64,000 bases of DNA. Origin: Citricoccus alkalitolerans (GTDB lineage: Bacteria; Actinomycetota; Actinomycetes; Actinomycetales; Micrococcaceae). Under the pieces are notes generated by a model. That model did not search any database, was not told the DNA's origin, and saw only the letters and a list, made by a program, of their open reading frames with translations. The position numbers were made by a program, and so were the translations under genes. Positions 1 through 9,630 of the stretch are shown piece by piece (positions within the stretch are counted from its first letter, which is position 1; every line of letters begins with the position of its first letter). Location of the stretch: NCBI RefSeq assembly GCF_039528175.1, contig NZ_BAAALH010000001.1, forward strand, positions 434,001-498,000, written 5' to 3'.

Positions 1-1020
1 GAGGTGCCCGTCACGTTGAACACCAACGAGAACACGCATCCGGTGCCGGATCGGGTGGTGCGGGCCATCGCCGCTTCGGTGGCCGAGGCCGCCGTGACCC
101 TGAACCGCTATCCGGACCGCGAGTTCACCGAGCTGCGCAGGCGGTTGGCCGAGTACCTGGGCCACGGGCTGTCCCAGACACAGCTCTGGGCCGCCAACGG
201 CTCCAACGAGATCCTGCAGCAGTTGCTCCAGGCCTTCGGCGGCCCCGGACGCACGGTCATGGGCTTTCCCCCCACCTACTCCATGTACCCGTTGCTGGCC
301 GCGGGGACGGACACCGGTTACCTGGCCGGTGTGCGCGGGGAGAACTTCTCCCTGTCCGCCGCCTCGGCCGCCCAGCAGGTCGCGGAGCAGCAGCCGAACG
401 TCGTGCTGCTGTGCTCGCCGAACAATCCCACCGGCACGGCCCTCGGCCTGGATGTGGTCGAGGCCGTCTATGAGGCAGCCGAGGCCCACCAGGGCATGGT
501 CGTCGTGGACGAGGCGTACGCCGAGTTCGCCCTCGCCGGCACCGAATCGGCGCTGTCCCTCTTGCCGGGCAGGCCACGGCTCGTGGTGACCCGCACGATG
601 TCCAAGGCCTTCGCCCTGGCCGGCGCCCGGCTCGGCTACCTGGCCGCAGCACCCGAGGTCGCAGACGCCCTGCGTCTGGTGCGGCTGCCCTACCACCTCT
701 CCGCGGTGGCCCAGGCGACGGCCAACGCCGCACTGCAGCACTACGATGTGCTGCTGGAGACCGTCGAGGACATCAAACGCCAACGGGACCGGATCGTCGA
801 GGGCCTGCGCGCCCTGGGTCTTGATCCGGCCGTCTCAGACTCCAACTTCGTGTTCTTCGGTGGACTCGGGGATGCCCATGCCGTATGGCAGGGGCTGCTG
901 GACCGCGGCGTGCTGGTGCGCGACGTCGGCATCGCCCACCACCTGCGCGTCACCGCCGGTACCGAGGCCGAGACCACGGCGTTCCTGGACGCACTGCGCG
1001 CGGTGTTGACCGAACCCTGA
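1..1020 (+). CDS. hisC: Histidinol-phosphate aminotransferase, 5' end cut by window
   Basis: PLP-dependent class I/II aminotransferase that makes histidinol phosphate from imidazole-acetol phosphate in histidine biosynthesis. The frame is open to the first base, and the family normally has about 25-35 more N-terminal residues, so the start lies outside the window. The GTG at base 4 is inside the conserved N-terminus (LNTNENTHPVPDRVV), not a real start. Visible motifs: SPNNPTGT, VVVDEAYAEF (PLP-ring Asp and Tyr), and TRTMSKAFALAGARLGY, whose Lys (codon at 604-606) forms the Schiff base. It is followed not by hisB but by a 6.1-kb surface-protein gene; hisB and hisH come after that. Confidence 0.95.
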   Translation, partial: EVPVTLNTNENTHPVPDRVVRAIAASVAEAAVTLNRYPDREFTELRRRLAEYLGHGLSQTQLWAANGSNEILQQLLQAFGGPGRTVMGFPPTYSMYPLLAAGTDTGYLAGVRGENFSLSAASAAQQVAEQQPNVVLLCSPNNPTGTALGLDVVEAVYEAAEAHQGMVVVDEAYAEFALAGTESALSLLPGRPRLVVTRTMSKAFALAGARLGYLAAAPEVADALRLVRLPYHLSAVAQATANAALQHYDVLLETVEDIKRQRDRIVEGLRALGLDPAVSDSNFVFFGGLGDAHAVWQGLLDRGVLVRDVGIAHHLRVTAGTEAETTAFLDALRAVLTEP

Positions 1021-1111
1021 GCATCGGCGGCGTGCAGCCTGCACGTCATCTCTATACTGGGGCGGGTGACCGGTTTCGGGCACACGTGACTCGAATTTGA
1101 CGGGGAGTACG

Positions 1112-4100
1112 GTGGCGCGCAGGGGCTGGAAGTCTATCAAGGCACCGGTGACGTTCTCCGCTGTGGGTGCCGTGGTGGCCACCGGTGCCCTTCTCTATCC
1201 CGGCTTCGAGACCGCGGAACTCGATCTGCATGACGGTGGTATCTGGGTCACCTATGACGAGGGCGGCTACGTCGGCCACCTGAACTACGAGTCCACCACC
1301 CTGGACGGCGGCCTGAAACCGCCGGTCGATCACTTCGACCTGCATCAGCAGGACGGGACGGTCCTGATGTTGGACCCCGCGTCGGGTGCACTCACCAGCA
1401 TCGACCCTTCCGCGATGGCCGTCGGAGATCAGGTCATGATGCCCGCCACCGACGGATTCGCCCTCGGGGGCGGCGTCGTGTCCGCGGGCAATCCGGACGA
1501 GGGCACGGTGTTCGCCGGCACGGTGGACCCGGCTCCCCAGATCTCCGGGGAGGACCCCCTGTATGAGGGCGAGGGCACCGTGGTCTCTACCACCACTCTG
1601 GAGGGCCATGTCCTGATCGCGGACCTGCATGAGGGGACGGTGCACCGCTATGAGAGACCGGATACCGCCGGTGCCGCGTTCCAGGAGACCGACCAGAAGA
1701 GCGTCGACGGTCTGGCCGAGATGTCCGAGCCCACCATGACCACCGCCGGGGACGTGCCCGTGGTGGTGGACTCCACCGCCGGTCTGCTGTCCTGGCCCGG
1801 ACACTCGATTCAGGACGACCGCCTCATCGGGGCACTGCCGCAGCCGGCAGGTCCCGCATCGGACCACCTCGCCCTGTCCACCGGCCGGAGCCTGCTCTCG
1901 GTAGATCTGGGCAGCGGCCAGGTGACCTCCCTGCCGTTGACCGATCCGGCGGATGCGGGGGCCGGCTCGGAGCAGCCCGGCGGAAGCACCGGCGTCGGGG
2001 CCGTCACGGCACCGGTACACGTCAACGGTTGCACCCACGCTGCCTCGGCGCAGACCGGCCAGTACCTACGCGACTGTGACGGCGAGGCGCAGGATGTGAT
2101 CGTCCCGATCCCTGAGTTCCAGGCGGGATCCGAGCTGGTGTTCAGGGTGAACCGGGACCGCGTGGTGCTCAATGACACGGACGCCGGAACCGCCTGGATG
2201 GTTCTGGAGCAGATGAAGGTGGTCTCCAACTGGGACGACCTGGAACCACCGAAGGGTGAGGGTTCCGAAGAGGAAGAGGAATCGGACGAGGTCACACAGC
2301 AGACCGTCCTGCCGGACCGGCAGGAGGAGAACCGGCCGCCCGTGGCCGTGGACGATTCCTTCGGCGTCCGGGCCGGCCGGACCACGCAGCTGCCGGTGCT
2401 GTTCAATGACTCGGACCCTGACGGCGACGTCCTGACGGCCCGGCTTGACGGTGACCAGCCCGGCATCGGAACGGTGCAGCGCATCCTGGACGGCGTGGGG
2501 ATGCAGATCGTGGTCCCGGACTCCGCCAGCGGCTCGGAGACGATCACCTACATCGCCGACGACGGCCGGCAGGGGACAGATACCGCCCAGGTCAACCTGC
2601 GCGTGGTGCCTGATTCGGAGAACAACGCCCCGACGCAGGAACGGGTGCCGGTGTTGCGCGTGCCGGCCGGTGAGTCCGTGACCGCCCAGGTGTTGACCGA
2701 CTGGCTGGATCCGGATGGCGACGACCTGCAGCTCACCGGCGCAGCGGCCGATGACCCGGACTCGGTCCGGACCCGCCCGGACGGTCAGCTGACTTTCCAG
2801 GACAACACGGGTGACCCCGGCACCCGCGAGATCCAGGTGACCGTCTCCGATGGGCGTGAGAGCTCCACCGGCACGGCCCGGATCGAGGTGCTGGAACCGG
2901 GGGGCATCCAACCTCCGGTCACCCAGGCCGACCATGTCACGGTCCAGGCTGGACAGGACGTCACCCTGCAACCGCTGGAGAATGACGAGGACCCGCTCGG
3001 CGGCCAACTGCGGCTGGCCTACGTGAGCACGCTGCCGGAATTGGAGGTCTCCTACAGCACCACGGCCGGGACCGTGCAGATCACCGGGTCCACCCCGGGC
3101 ACGTACTACCTCGAATACGTGTCCGCCAACGAGTTCGACTCCGCCCCGGGGCTGATCCGCGTGGACGTACTGCCCGAGGGTGAGGACGGCGGATTGCCGG
3201 TCGCCGTGCGGGACACCGCGCTGCTGCCCGCCGGCGGGGAGGTGCTGGTCAACGTGCTCGGCAATGACACCGACCCGGCCGGAGGTCTGCTGGTCGTCCA
3301 GGGGGTCGAGGGCCTCGGCGGCGCCGAAGGCGATGCCTCACCCATCACGGTGGCGGTTGAGGACTTCAACCATGTCCGAGTGGTGGACAGTGGTGGACTG
3401 AACGGACCCATCACGTTCACGTACCGGGTGGCCAACGCCCATGGCACGTCAACGGGGGAGGTGACCGTGGTCCCCCTGCCGTCCCCGGAGGTCCTCCAGC
3501 CTCCCGTGGCCACGGCAGATTCGGAGACGGTGCGGGCGGGAGACATCGTCACCGTGGACGTGCTGGCAAACGACTCGCATCCCAATCATGGTGATCTCAC
3601 CCTGGAAACGGACCTAGTGAAGGAACCGGTCGAGGGGAGGGGCCGGGCCTTCGTCTCCGATGGCATGCTGCGGTACCGGGCCGGCAACGAGGCCGGCCGG
3701 GTCAACGTCTCCTATGAGGTCAGCGGCCCTGATGGACAGAAGGCCTCTGCCCCGGTGGAGTTCACCGTGACACCCATGGACCGCGCCGCGAACAACCCAC
3801 CCGTGCCACCGTCGGTCCAGGCGCGGGTGCTGGCCGGCAACGCCGTGACCGTGCCGGTCGACCTCAATGGCACCGATCCGGACGGCGATTCGGTGACCCT
3901 GGTGGGCGTGCAGTCCCCGCCGACCCAGGGGTCCGTGCGGATGGAGGAGGGGAGGCTTGTCTACACGGCGACCGAGTCCGCTGCGGGCACGGACACGTTC
4001 ACCTATCAGGTCGCCGACCGGCTGGGGGCCATCGCCACCGGCACCGTGTCGGTGGGCATCGCGCAGCCCCCGACCGTGAACCACCCTCCCGTGGCCCTGG

Positions 4101-7100
4101 ATGATTCCGTGGAGGTCCGGCCGGGCCGCACCTTCACCACCAATGTGCTGGTCAACGACGCCGACCCGGATGGAGACCCGGTCGCCCTGGTCGAGGGAGG
4201 GTTCCAGTCCTCGGCGCCGGACACGGCCGTGGAGATCGCCGACGGCCGCGTACGGGTCACCGCCCCCGAGGAGGCCGGACACGTGAACCTGCAGTACACG
4301 ATCGCGGATCCGGCCGGAGCCACGGACACCGCCAACCTCTCCATCGGAATCGACCCCGATGCGCCGCTCATGCCGCCGATCGCCCGCGATGATGCGGTCG
4401 GTGTGGAGCAGATCGCCGATCAGCAGCAGGTGGCCGTCCCCGTGCTGACCAACGACGAGGACCCGGACGGCGACGTCGGGGACCTGGAGATCTCCCTCGA
4501 CCCCGCCGCGGAGGCCGCGGGGGCCAGGGTCCAGGCGGATGAGGTGGTGGTGCCCGTCGCCCAGGACGCCCAGACCCTGATGTATACGATCACCGACGTT
4601 GACGGCGGCACCGGCCACGCCTTCATCCTGATTCCTGGCCAGGATGCCCGGGCCCCCTGGCTGACCCTCGAGGAACCCCTGGAGGTGATGGCCGGGGACC
4701 CGCTCCGGGTGGATCTGACGGACCACATCGGCGTCCGGGACGGTCGCACCCCGCAGCTGACCGGCGATGACGCCGCGGCCGCAGCACCGGCGTCCGCGCG
4801 CCTCGACATCGGCTCGGCCACCGAGGTCACCTTCACATCGGATCCCGGATATGCGGGCAGCGCCTCGATCAACGTGTCCGTCACGGACGGCGAGGGCGGC
4901 GGCGACCCCAACGGTCTGGTCTCCACGCTCTCCCTCCCGGTCTCGGTGGTGCCCCGCCCGGACCAGAACACCCCGCCCACGGTCCAGTCCAGTTCCCTGG
5001 AGGTGGAACAGGGCGGAGACCCGGCCGTCCTGGACCTGGCCCCGCTGGCCCGGGATCCCGACGGCGACGACCTCACCCTCGCGCTCGGCGCGGTCTCCGG
5101 CGAGATCGCAGCCGAGTTGACCGGCACGGTCTTGACCGTGACTCCCTCCTCGAACGCCGAGCGGGGAACGTCCGGTTCCGTCGGGTTCACGGTGTCCGAT
5201 GGTGAAACTGATCCGGTACCGGCGGAGATCTCCGTGCAGGTCGTGGGTACCTCCCGGCCGGCGCCGCTGGCGCTGGACGACGAGGTGCCGGAAGGGCGGG
5301 CGGGTGAACCCGTCACCGTCGACGTACTGGCCAATGACGTGAACCCCTTCGCCGACGAGGGGCCGCTGACCGTGATCTCCGCGACGGTGACCACAGGCTC
5401 GGGCTCCGCCGCGACGGACGGCACCACCGTCACCATCACCCCGGACGCGGACTATTCCGGGCGGATGCAGGTCACCTATGGCATCGAGGACATCACCGGG
5501 GACCCCACCCGCCAGGCGCAAGGAACGGTCACCGTGGTGGTCAAGGGTGCCCCGGGCGCTCCCGGGGTCCCACGCATCGAGGGCGTGGAGGATGGTGAGG
5601 TCTCGTTGTCCTGGGCCGCGCCCACGGACAACGGGGCGCCCATCACCGGCTATACCGTGACTGATACCACCACAGGCGCCACCCAGGCGTGCTCGGCCAC
5701 CGCGTGCACCATCACGGGGCTGGCCAACGCCGTTGAGCATCGGTTCTCAGTGACTGCCACCAACGAGGTGGGGGAGTCGGAAGCCTCTGGACCTTCGGCT
5801 CCCGCAGTTCCCGACGTGCGTCCGGAGATGCCCGCCGCGCCCACCCTCGTGGCCGGGGACGGCGTAGTGGATCTGACCTGGGCCGCGCCGGAGAACCGCG
5901 GCTCGGCGATCACCTCCTACCGGGTGCAGGTCTCACCGGCGCTCAGTGGGTCCGCGACCCGCACCACCGGAGCCGGGACGTCCCTACGCTGGGACGGCCT
6001 GGGCAATGGGGTGCCCTACCGGTTCCGGCTCCAGGCGGTCAATCAGGCCGAGGAGCCCTCCCAGTGGTCCGCGTGGTCCACCGACGCCGTCCCGGCCGGC
6101 AAGCCGTTCGCCCCGGGCACCCCCTCAGCGGTCAAGGACGAGTCCGTGGTGCACGGCGGTGTGGTGCGGGTGGCGTGGTCGGCGGCCGATGACAACGGTG
6201 CGGCCCTTGAGGGATACACCGTGCGGGCCCATGCCGGCGGTTCGGTGGTCGATACCCGGCGGGTCGGACCCGGAACCACGTCCCTGGACTGGTCCGGGCT
6301 GGACAAGTCCACGGGGTACTCCTTCTCCGTGATGGCCTCGAACGGGGAAGGCGACTCGCCGGCGTCGGGACCATCGGCGTCCGTGACGCCGTACGGACAG
6401 CCAGGCCCGATCTCCGGACTGACGACCTCGGCCACCGGGGCCGACCGGAAACTGAGTATTTCCTTCTCGGGGGCGGCGAGCAACGGTTCGCCGGTGAGCT
6501 ATGAGTACTCCCTCGGCGGAGGGTGGGCCAGCCTCGGGTCCAGCACCTCCGGGACCATCACGGTTCCGGCCAACGGCACCAGCTACCCGCTGACGGTACG
6601 GGCCAAGAACGCGGCCGGAGCGGGCACCTCCCAGAAGGCCTCCACCGCCATCGCCTACGGGCCGCTGAAACCGCCGGCCATCACGGCCACGGAGAGCCAG
6701 GGCCGCGTCGCGTTCTCCTGGGGCACCAACACGGCCACCGCCGGCAACGGGCGCAACGCCACCATGACCGCCACCCTCAACGGCCGGCAGATTCAGAACA
6801 GCGGCTCGCACACCACCGAGTGGGTCCGTCCGGCCACGGGCTACACCCTGGAGGTGACGGTGTGCGCCGACGGTGACTGCGCCACCTCAGAACGCCCGGC
6901 CACCTCTCAACGAGTGCCCGACCCCACGACCAGTCTCGCCCTCGGGGCGGCGTTCGGGGACCCGGAGGCCTGCGGCGGCGACAACGCCTTCAAAAACTGC
7001 CACTACTCCGTGCTCAACGCCCGCGGCTTCGAGCCCCACCAGGCCGTGACCGGCGGCACCTGCCGGGGTATCAGAGCCGAGGACGGCCGGGAGACCTCCT

Positions 7101-7249
7101 GGTATCCGGGCGAGGTCGACTTCATCGCGGATGCTGAGGGCCGGCTCGTGAACGGCAACGTCGGGTGCCAGCCGCACGATGCGCTCTCGGCAGTGTGGAT
7201 CGAGATCGGCGGTACGGTGACCAACCGCATCTACGCCCCCTGGCGCTGA
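1112..7249 (+). CDS. Giant Ig-like / fibronectin type III repeat surface protein
   Basis: About 2045 residues. I place the start at GTG 1112, which has GGGGAG six bases upstream; an in-frame TTG at 1097 has no ribosome site. A hydrophobic N-terminal segment (about residues 8-28) is a signal anchor. Residues 30-400 lack clear repeats and contain short beta-rich motifs resembling a propeller. From about 405 to 1475 there are roughly eleven cadherin/Ig-like repeats of 95 residues, most opening with PPVA-DD and containing NDxDPDGD calcium-type acidic loops. From about 1480 to 1935 there are about five fibronectin III units (SWAAP .. GYTV). A Cys-containing domain (about 1940-2045) closes the protein. 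Expected role: cell-surface or secreted adhesion fibre; no catalytic domain is visible. A TATACT -10-like element lies at 1053-1058. Confidence 0.8.
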   Translation: MARRGWKSIKAPVTFSAVGAVVATGALLYPGFETAELDLHDGGIWVTYDEGGYVGHLNYESTTLDGGLKPPVDHFDLHQQDGTVLMLDPASGALTSIDPSAMAVGDQVMMPATDGFALGGGVVSAGNPDEGTVFAGTVDPAPQISGEDPLYEGEGTVVSTTTLEGHVLIADLHEGTVHRYERPDTAGAAFQETDQKSVDGLAEMSEPTMTTAGDVPVVVDSTAGLLSWPGHSIQDDRLIGALPQPAGPASDHLALSTGRSLLSVDLGSGQVTSLPLTDPADAGAGSEQPGGSTGVGAVTAPVHVNGCTHAASAQTGQYLRDCDGEAQDVIVPIPEFQAGSELVFRVNRDRVVLNDTDAGTAWMVLEQMKVVSNWDDLEPPKGEGSEEEEESDEVTQQTVLPDRQEENRPPVAVDDSFGVRAGRTTQLPVLFNDSDPDGDVLTARLDGDQPGIGTVQRILDGVGMQIVVPDSASGSETITYIADDGRQGTDTAQVNLRVVPDSENNAPTQERVPVLRVPAGESVTAQVLTDWLDPDGDDLQLTGAAADDPDSVRTRPDGQLTFQDNTGDPGTREIQVTVSDGRESSTGTARIEVLEPGGIQPPVTQADHVTVQAGQDVTLQPLENDEDPLGGQLRLAYVSTLPELEVSYSTTAGTVQITGSTPGTYYLEYVSANEFDSAPGLIRVDVLPEGEDGGLPVAVRDTALLPAGGEVLVNVLGNDTDPAGGLLVVQGVEGLGGAEGDASPITVAVEDFNHVRVVDSGGLNGPITFTYRVANAHGTSTGEVTVVPLPSPEVLQPPVATADSETVRAGDIVTVDVLANDSHPNHGDLTLETDLVKEPVEGRGRAFVSDGMLRYRAGNEAGRVNVSYEVSGPDGQKASAPVEFTVTPMDRAANNPPVPPSVQARVLAGNAVTVPVDLNGTDPDGDSVTLVGVQSPPTQGSVRMEEGRLVYTATESAAGTDTFTYQVADRLGAIATGTVSVGIAQPPTVNHPPVALDDSVEVRPGRTFTTNVLVNDADPDGDPVALVEGGFQSSAPDTAVEIADGRVRVTAPEEAGHVNLQYTIADPAGATDTANLSIGIDPDAPLMPPIARDDAVGVEQIADQQQVAVPVLTNDEDPDGDVGDLEISLDPAAEAAGARVQADEVVVPVAQDAQTLMYTITDVDGGTGHAFILIPGQDARAPWLTLEEPLEVMAGDPLRVDLTDHIGVRDGRTPQLTGDDAAAAAPASARLDIGSATEVTFTSDPGYAGSASINVSVTDGEGGGDPNGLVSTLSLPVSVVPRPDQNTPPTVQSSSLEVEQGGDPAVLDLAPLARDPDGDDLTLALGAVSGEIAAELTGTVLTVTPSSNAERGTSGSVGFTVSDGETDPVPAEISVQVVGTSRPAPLALDDEVPEGRAGEPVTVDVLANDVNPFADEGPLTVISATVTTGSGSAATDGTTVTITPDADYSGRMQVTYGIEDITGDPTRQAQGTVTVVVKGAPGAPGVPRIEGVEDGEVSLSWAAPTDNGAPITGYTVTDTTTGATQACSATACTITGLANAVEHRFSVTATNEVGESEASGPSAPAVPDVRPEMPAAPTLVAGDGVVDLTWAAPENRGSAITSYRVQVSPALSGSATRTTGAGTSLRWDGLGNGVPYRFRLQAVNQAEEPSQWSAWSTDAVPAGKPFAPGTPSAVKDESVVHGGVVRVAWSAADDNGAALEGYTVRAHAGGSVVDTRRVGPGTTSLDWSGLDKSTGYSFSVMASNGEGDSPASGPSASVTPYGQPGPISGLTTSATGADRKLSISFSGAASNGSPVSYEYSLGGGWASLGSSTSGTITVPANGTSYPLTVRAKNAAGAGTSQKASTAIAYGPLKPPAITATESQGRVAFSWGTNTATAGNGRNATMTATLNGRQIQNSGSHTTEWVRPATGYTLEVTVCADGDCATSERPATSQRVPDPTTSLALGAAFGDPEACGGDNAFKNCHYSVLNARGFEPHQAVTGGTCRGIRAEDGRETSWYPGEVDFIADAEGRLVNGNVGCQPHDALSAVWIEIGGTVTNRIYAPWR

Positions 7250-7306
7250 GCACCGGTAGACTGGACCACCGGATCCCCACCCACTCACACGAGGAGCTGA
7301 GCCGCC

Positions 7307-7924
7307 ATGGGCGCAGAGCTGATATCCGGACGCAAGGCCCGGATCCAGCGAACCACTTCCGAGTCCGACGTCTACGTCGAGATGGACCTGGACGGAACGG
7401 GCTCCTCGGAGATCTCCACCTCCGTGCCGTTCTACGACCACATGCTGACGGCCCTGGCCAAGCACTCACAGATCGACCTGACGGTGCGGGCCACGGGGGA
7501 CATCCACATCGACGTGCACCACACCGTCGAGGACGTGGCGATCTCGCTCGGCGAGGTCCTGAAGACCGCACTGGGGGACAAGGCGGGCATCCGCCGTTTC
7601 GGCGAGGCGTCGGTGCCGCTGGACGAGGCGCTGGCGCGCGCCGTCGTCGACGTCTCCGGGCGCCCCTACCTGGTGCACGAGGGTGAGCCGGAGGGCCAGC
7701 AATACCACCTGATCGGCGGACACTTCACCGGGTCCATGACGCGCCACGTCTTCGAGGCCATCACCTACCACGCGTCGATCTGCCTGCACATGGACATCGT
7801 CCGCGGCCGGGACCCCCACCACATCGTGGAGGCGCAGTTCAAGGCGTTCGCACGGGCCCTGCGCGCCGCGGTGGAGGACGACCCGCGGGTGACCGGGGTC
7901 CCGTCCACGAAGGGAGCGCTATGA
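7307..7924 (+). CDS. hisB: Imidazoleglycerol-phosphate dehydratase
   Basis: 205 residues, the usual size for monofunctional HisB. It dehydrates imidazoleglycerol phosphate to imidazole-acetol phosphate, the substrate of HisC. Seen: PFYDHMLTALAKHS near residue 47, the metal-binding DVHHTVEDVAISLG, and YHASICLHMD plus DPHHIVEAQFKAFARAL towards the end; these His/Glu clusters form the dimanganese site. GAGGAG lies 10 bases before the ATG. A TAGACT box at 7257-7262 suggests its own promoter downstream of the large surface gene, which would matter because hisC is now far upstream. Its stop overlaps the hisH start (ATGA). Confidence 0.96.
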   Translation: MGAELISGRKARIQRTTSESDVYVEMDLDGTGSSEISTSVPFYDHMLTALAKHSQIDLTVRATGDIHIDVHHTVEDVAISLGEVLKTALGDKAGIRRFGEASVPLDEALARAVVDVSGRPYLVHEGEPEGQQYHLIGGHFTGSMTRHVFEAITYHASICLHMDIVRGRDPHHIVEAQFKAFARALRAAVEDDPRVTGVPSTKGAL

Positions 7925-8574
7925 CCGGAACTCGCTCCGGTTCTCGGCCGACCGTCGCTGTCCTCGACTACGGCTCGGGCAACACACACTCCGCCGTGCG
8001 CGCCCTGCAGCGGGCCGGGGCGGACGCCGAATTGACGGCAGACGCGGACGCCGTGATGAACGCGGACGGGCTCGTGGTCCCCGGCGTGGGCGCCTTCCAG
8101 TCCGTCATGGAATCCCTCCAGGCCACCGGCGCCACCCGGTGGATCGGCCGCCGTGTGGCCGGCGGCCGGCCCGTGCTCGGCATCTGCGTGGGTCACCAGA
8201 TCCTGTTCGACGCCGGTGTGGAACACGGAGTGCGCACCGAAGGCATGGCCGAGTGGCCCGGCGTGGTGGAGGCGCTGCCGGCCCCGATCGTGCCGCACAT
8301 GGGCTGGAACACCGTGCGGCCACCCGCCGGCTCAGATCTGTTCCGCGGGATCGAGGACGAGCGCTTCTACTTCGTGCACTCCTACGGGGTGCTGGACTGG
8401 ACCTTCGACCAGACCCACCAGGCGATGAACCCGCCGCGGGTGACCTGGTCGAACCACGGGGCCGACTTCATCGCAGCCGTGGAGAACGGCCCGCTGTCCG
8501 CCACCCAGTTCCACCCGGAGAAGTCCGGGGACGCCGGCATGCAGCTGCTCACCAACTGGCTGGGAACCCTCTGA
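7921..8574 (+). CDS. hisH: Imidazole glycerol phosphate synthase, glutaminase subunit
   Basis: 217 residues. Class I glutamine amidotransferase that supplies ammonia to HisF. The nucleophile is Cys89 in GICVGHQILF, and the His/Glu pair is in FHPEKSG near the C-terminus. The N-terminus VAVLDYGSGN is typical. The start overlaps the hisB stop by 4 bases and the stop overlaps the next small gene (TGATG), so it is translated within a polycistronic unit. hisF is not in this window. Confidence 0.95.
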   Translation: MTGTRSGSRPTVAVLDYGSGNTHSAVRALQRAGADAELTADADAVMNADGLVVPGVGAFQSVMESLQATGATRWIGRRVAGGRPVLGICVGHQILFDAGVEHGVRTEGMAEWPGVVEALPAPIVPHMGWNTVRPPAGSDLFRGIEDERFYFVHSYGVLDWTFDQTHQAMNPPRVTWSNHGADFIAAVENGPLSATQFHPEKSGDAGMQLLTNWLGTL

Positions 8575-8729
8575 TGCCGTACTGGACCACCCTGCTCATC
8601 GCTCTGGGCGGCCTGCTGCTCGGCGGGGCCTACTCGCTGCGCAAGCAGAAGTTCCCGGTGTGGCTACAGATCGGCTTCGTGGTCTGCGCCGTGATGGCGA
8701 TCGTGGCCGGATTCCTGCTGCTTCCGTAG
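8574..8729 (+). CDS. Small two-helix membrane protein of unknown function
   Basis: 51 residues starting at the ATG of the TGATG that also ends hisH. Two hydrophobic segments (about 5-19 and 29-49) flank a short basic stretch (SLRKQKF), so a hairpin membrane protein with the Lys/Arg loop in the cytoplasm is expected. The tight coupling with hisH and the good membrane pattern argue it is real rather than chance. I do not recognise a named family. Confidence 0.65.
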   Translation: MPYWTTLLIALGGLLLGGAYSLRKQKFPVWLQIGFVVCAVMAIVAGFLLLP

Positions 8730-8838
8730 GCGCCCGGCCCAATCGACTCACCTGAGTTACGCCCTGACTCTGCTGGTTCTCATTTCTGATGTCTCTACTC
8801 CTGTTGTCTCTATTTCCGCATTCCCGAGAGGATCCACG

Positions 8839-9630
8839 TTGACCGAGAAGAAGCTTGAACTGCTGCCCGCCGTGGACGTCCAGGACGGCCAGGCCGTACG
8901 GCTCGTCCAAGGCGAGGCCGGCACTGCCACCGGGTACGGAGAACCCCTGGAGGCCGCTCTGGCCTTCCAGCAGGCCGGCGCCGAGTGGATCCACCTGGTG
9001 GACCTGGACGCAGCGTTCGGCCGCGGTGACAACCGCGAGGTCATGTCCCGGGTGGTCACGGAACTGGGCGTGAAGATCGAGCTCTCCGGTGGCATCCGGG
9101 ACGACGCCTCCCTGGAGAACGCCCTGGAGATGGGCGCCACCCGCGTCAACCTCGGCACCGCCGCCCTGGAGGATCCCGAGTGGACAGCACGGGTCATCGA
9201 GCGCTTCGGTGACCAGATCGCCGTCGGGCTGGACGTGCGCGGGACCACCCTGGCCGCCCGCGGCTGGACGAAGGAGGGTGGGGACCTCTGGGAGGTGCTG
9301 GCGCGCCTCGAGGAGGCCGGCTGCTCCCGCTACGTCGTCACCGATGTCACCAAGGACGGCACCCTGAAGGGCCCGAACACGGAACTGCTGGCCGAAGTCG
9401 CCACGAGGACCGCCAAGCCCGTGGTGGCCTCCGGTGGCATCTCCTCGCTGGAGGACATCTCCGCGCTCTACGCGATGGTGGGCGTGGGGACCGCCGGCCC
9501 AGGAGCAGGAGTCGAGGGCGCCATCATGGGCAAGGCCCTCTACGCCGGCCGCTTCACGCTCGAGCAGGCGCTCGCCGTAGCCTCCGGCGCCACCATCGAA
9601 GCGGCGGTGGCGGAGTACCCCGCCCCGTGA
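8839..9630 (+). CDS. priA: Bifunctional phosphoribosyl isomerase A (His/Trp)
   Basis: 263 residues, TIM barrel. In actinobacteria PriA does both the HisA step (ProFAR isomerisation) and the TrpF step. Seen: LLPAVDVQDGQAVRLVQGE at the N-terminus (catalytic Asp), the phosphate-binding SGGIR and ASGGIS loops, and the central DVTKDGTLKGPN (second Asp). The start is a TTG with GAGAGGA six bases upstream. A pyrimidine-rich 109-base spacer (8730-8838) precedes it. The stop overlaps the next gene (GTGA). Confidence 0.94.
   Translation: MTEKKLELLPAVDVQDGQAVRLVQGEAGTATGYGEPLEAALAFQQAGAEWIHLVDLDAAFGRGDNREVMSRVVTELGVKIELSGGIRDDASLENALEMGATRVNLGTAALEDPEWTARVIERFGDQIAVGLDVRGTTLAARGWTKEGGDLWEVLARLEEAGCSRYVVTDVTKDGTLKGPNTELLAEVATRTAKPVVASGGISSLEDISALYAMVGVGTAGPGAGVEGAIMGKALYAGRFTLEQALAVASGATIEAAVAEYPAP

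Noticed and set aside
3614..5740. 708-codon open frame on the minus strand within the Ig-like protein gene
   Set aside because: Follows the third-position GC pattern of the plus-strand gene and shows no domain; an antisense shadow. The same holds for long opposite-strand frames at 15330-17510, 40047-42179 and 60391-62502.
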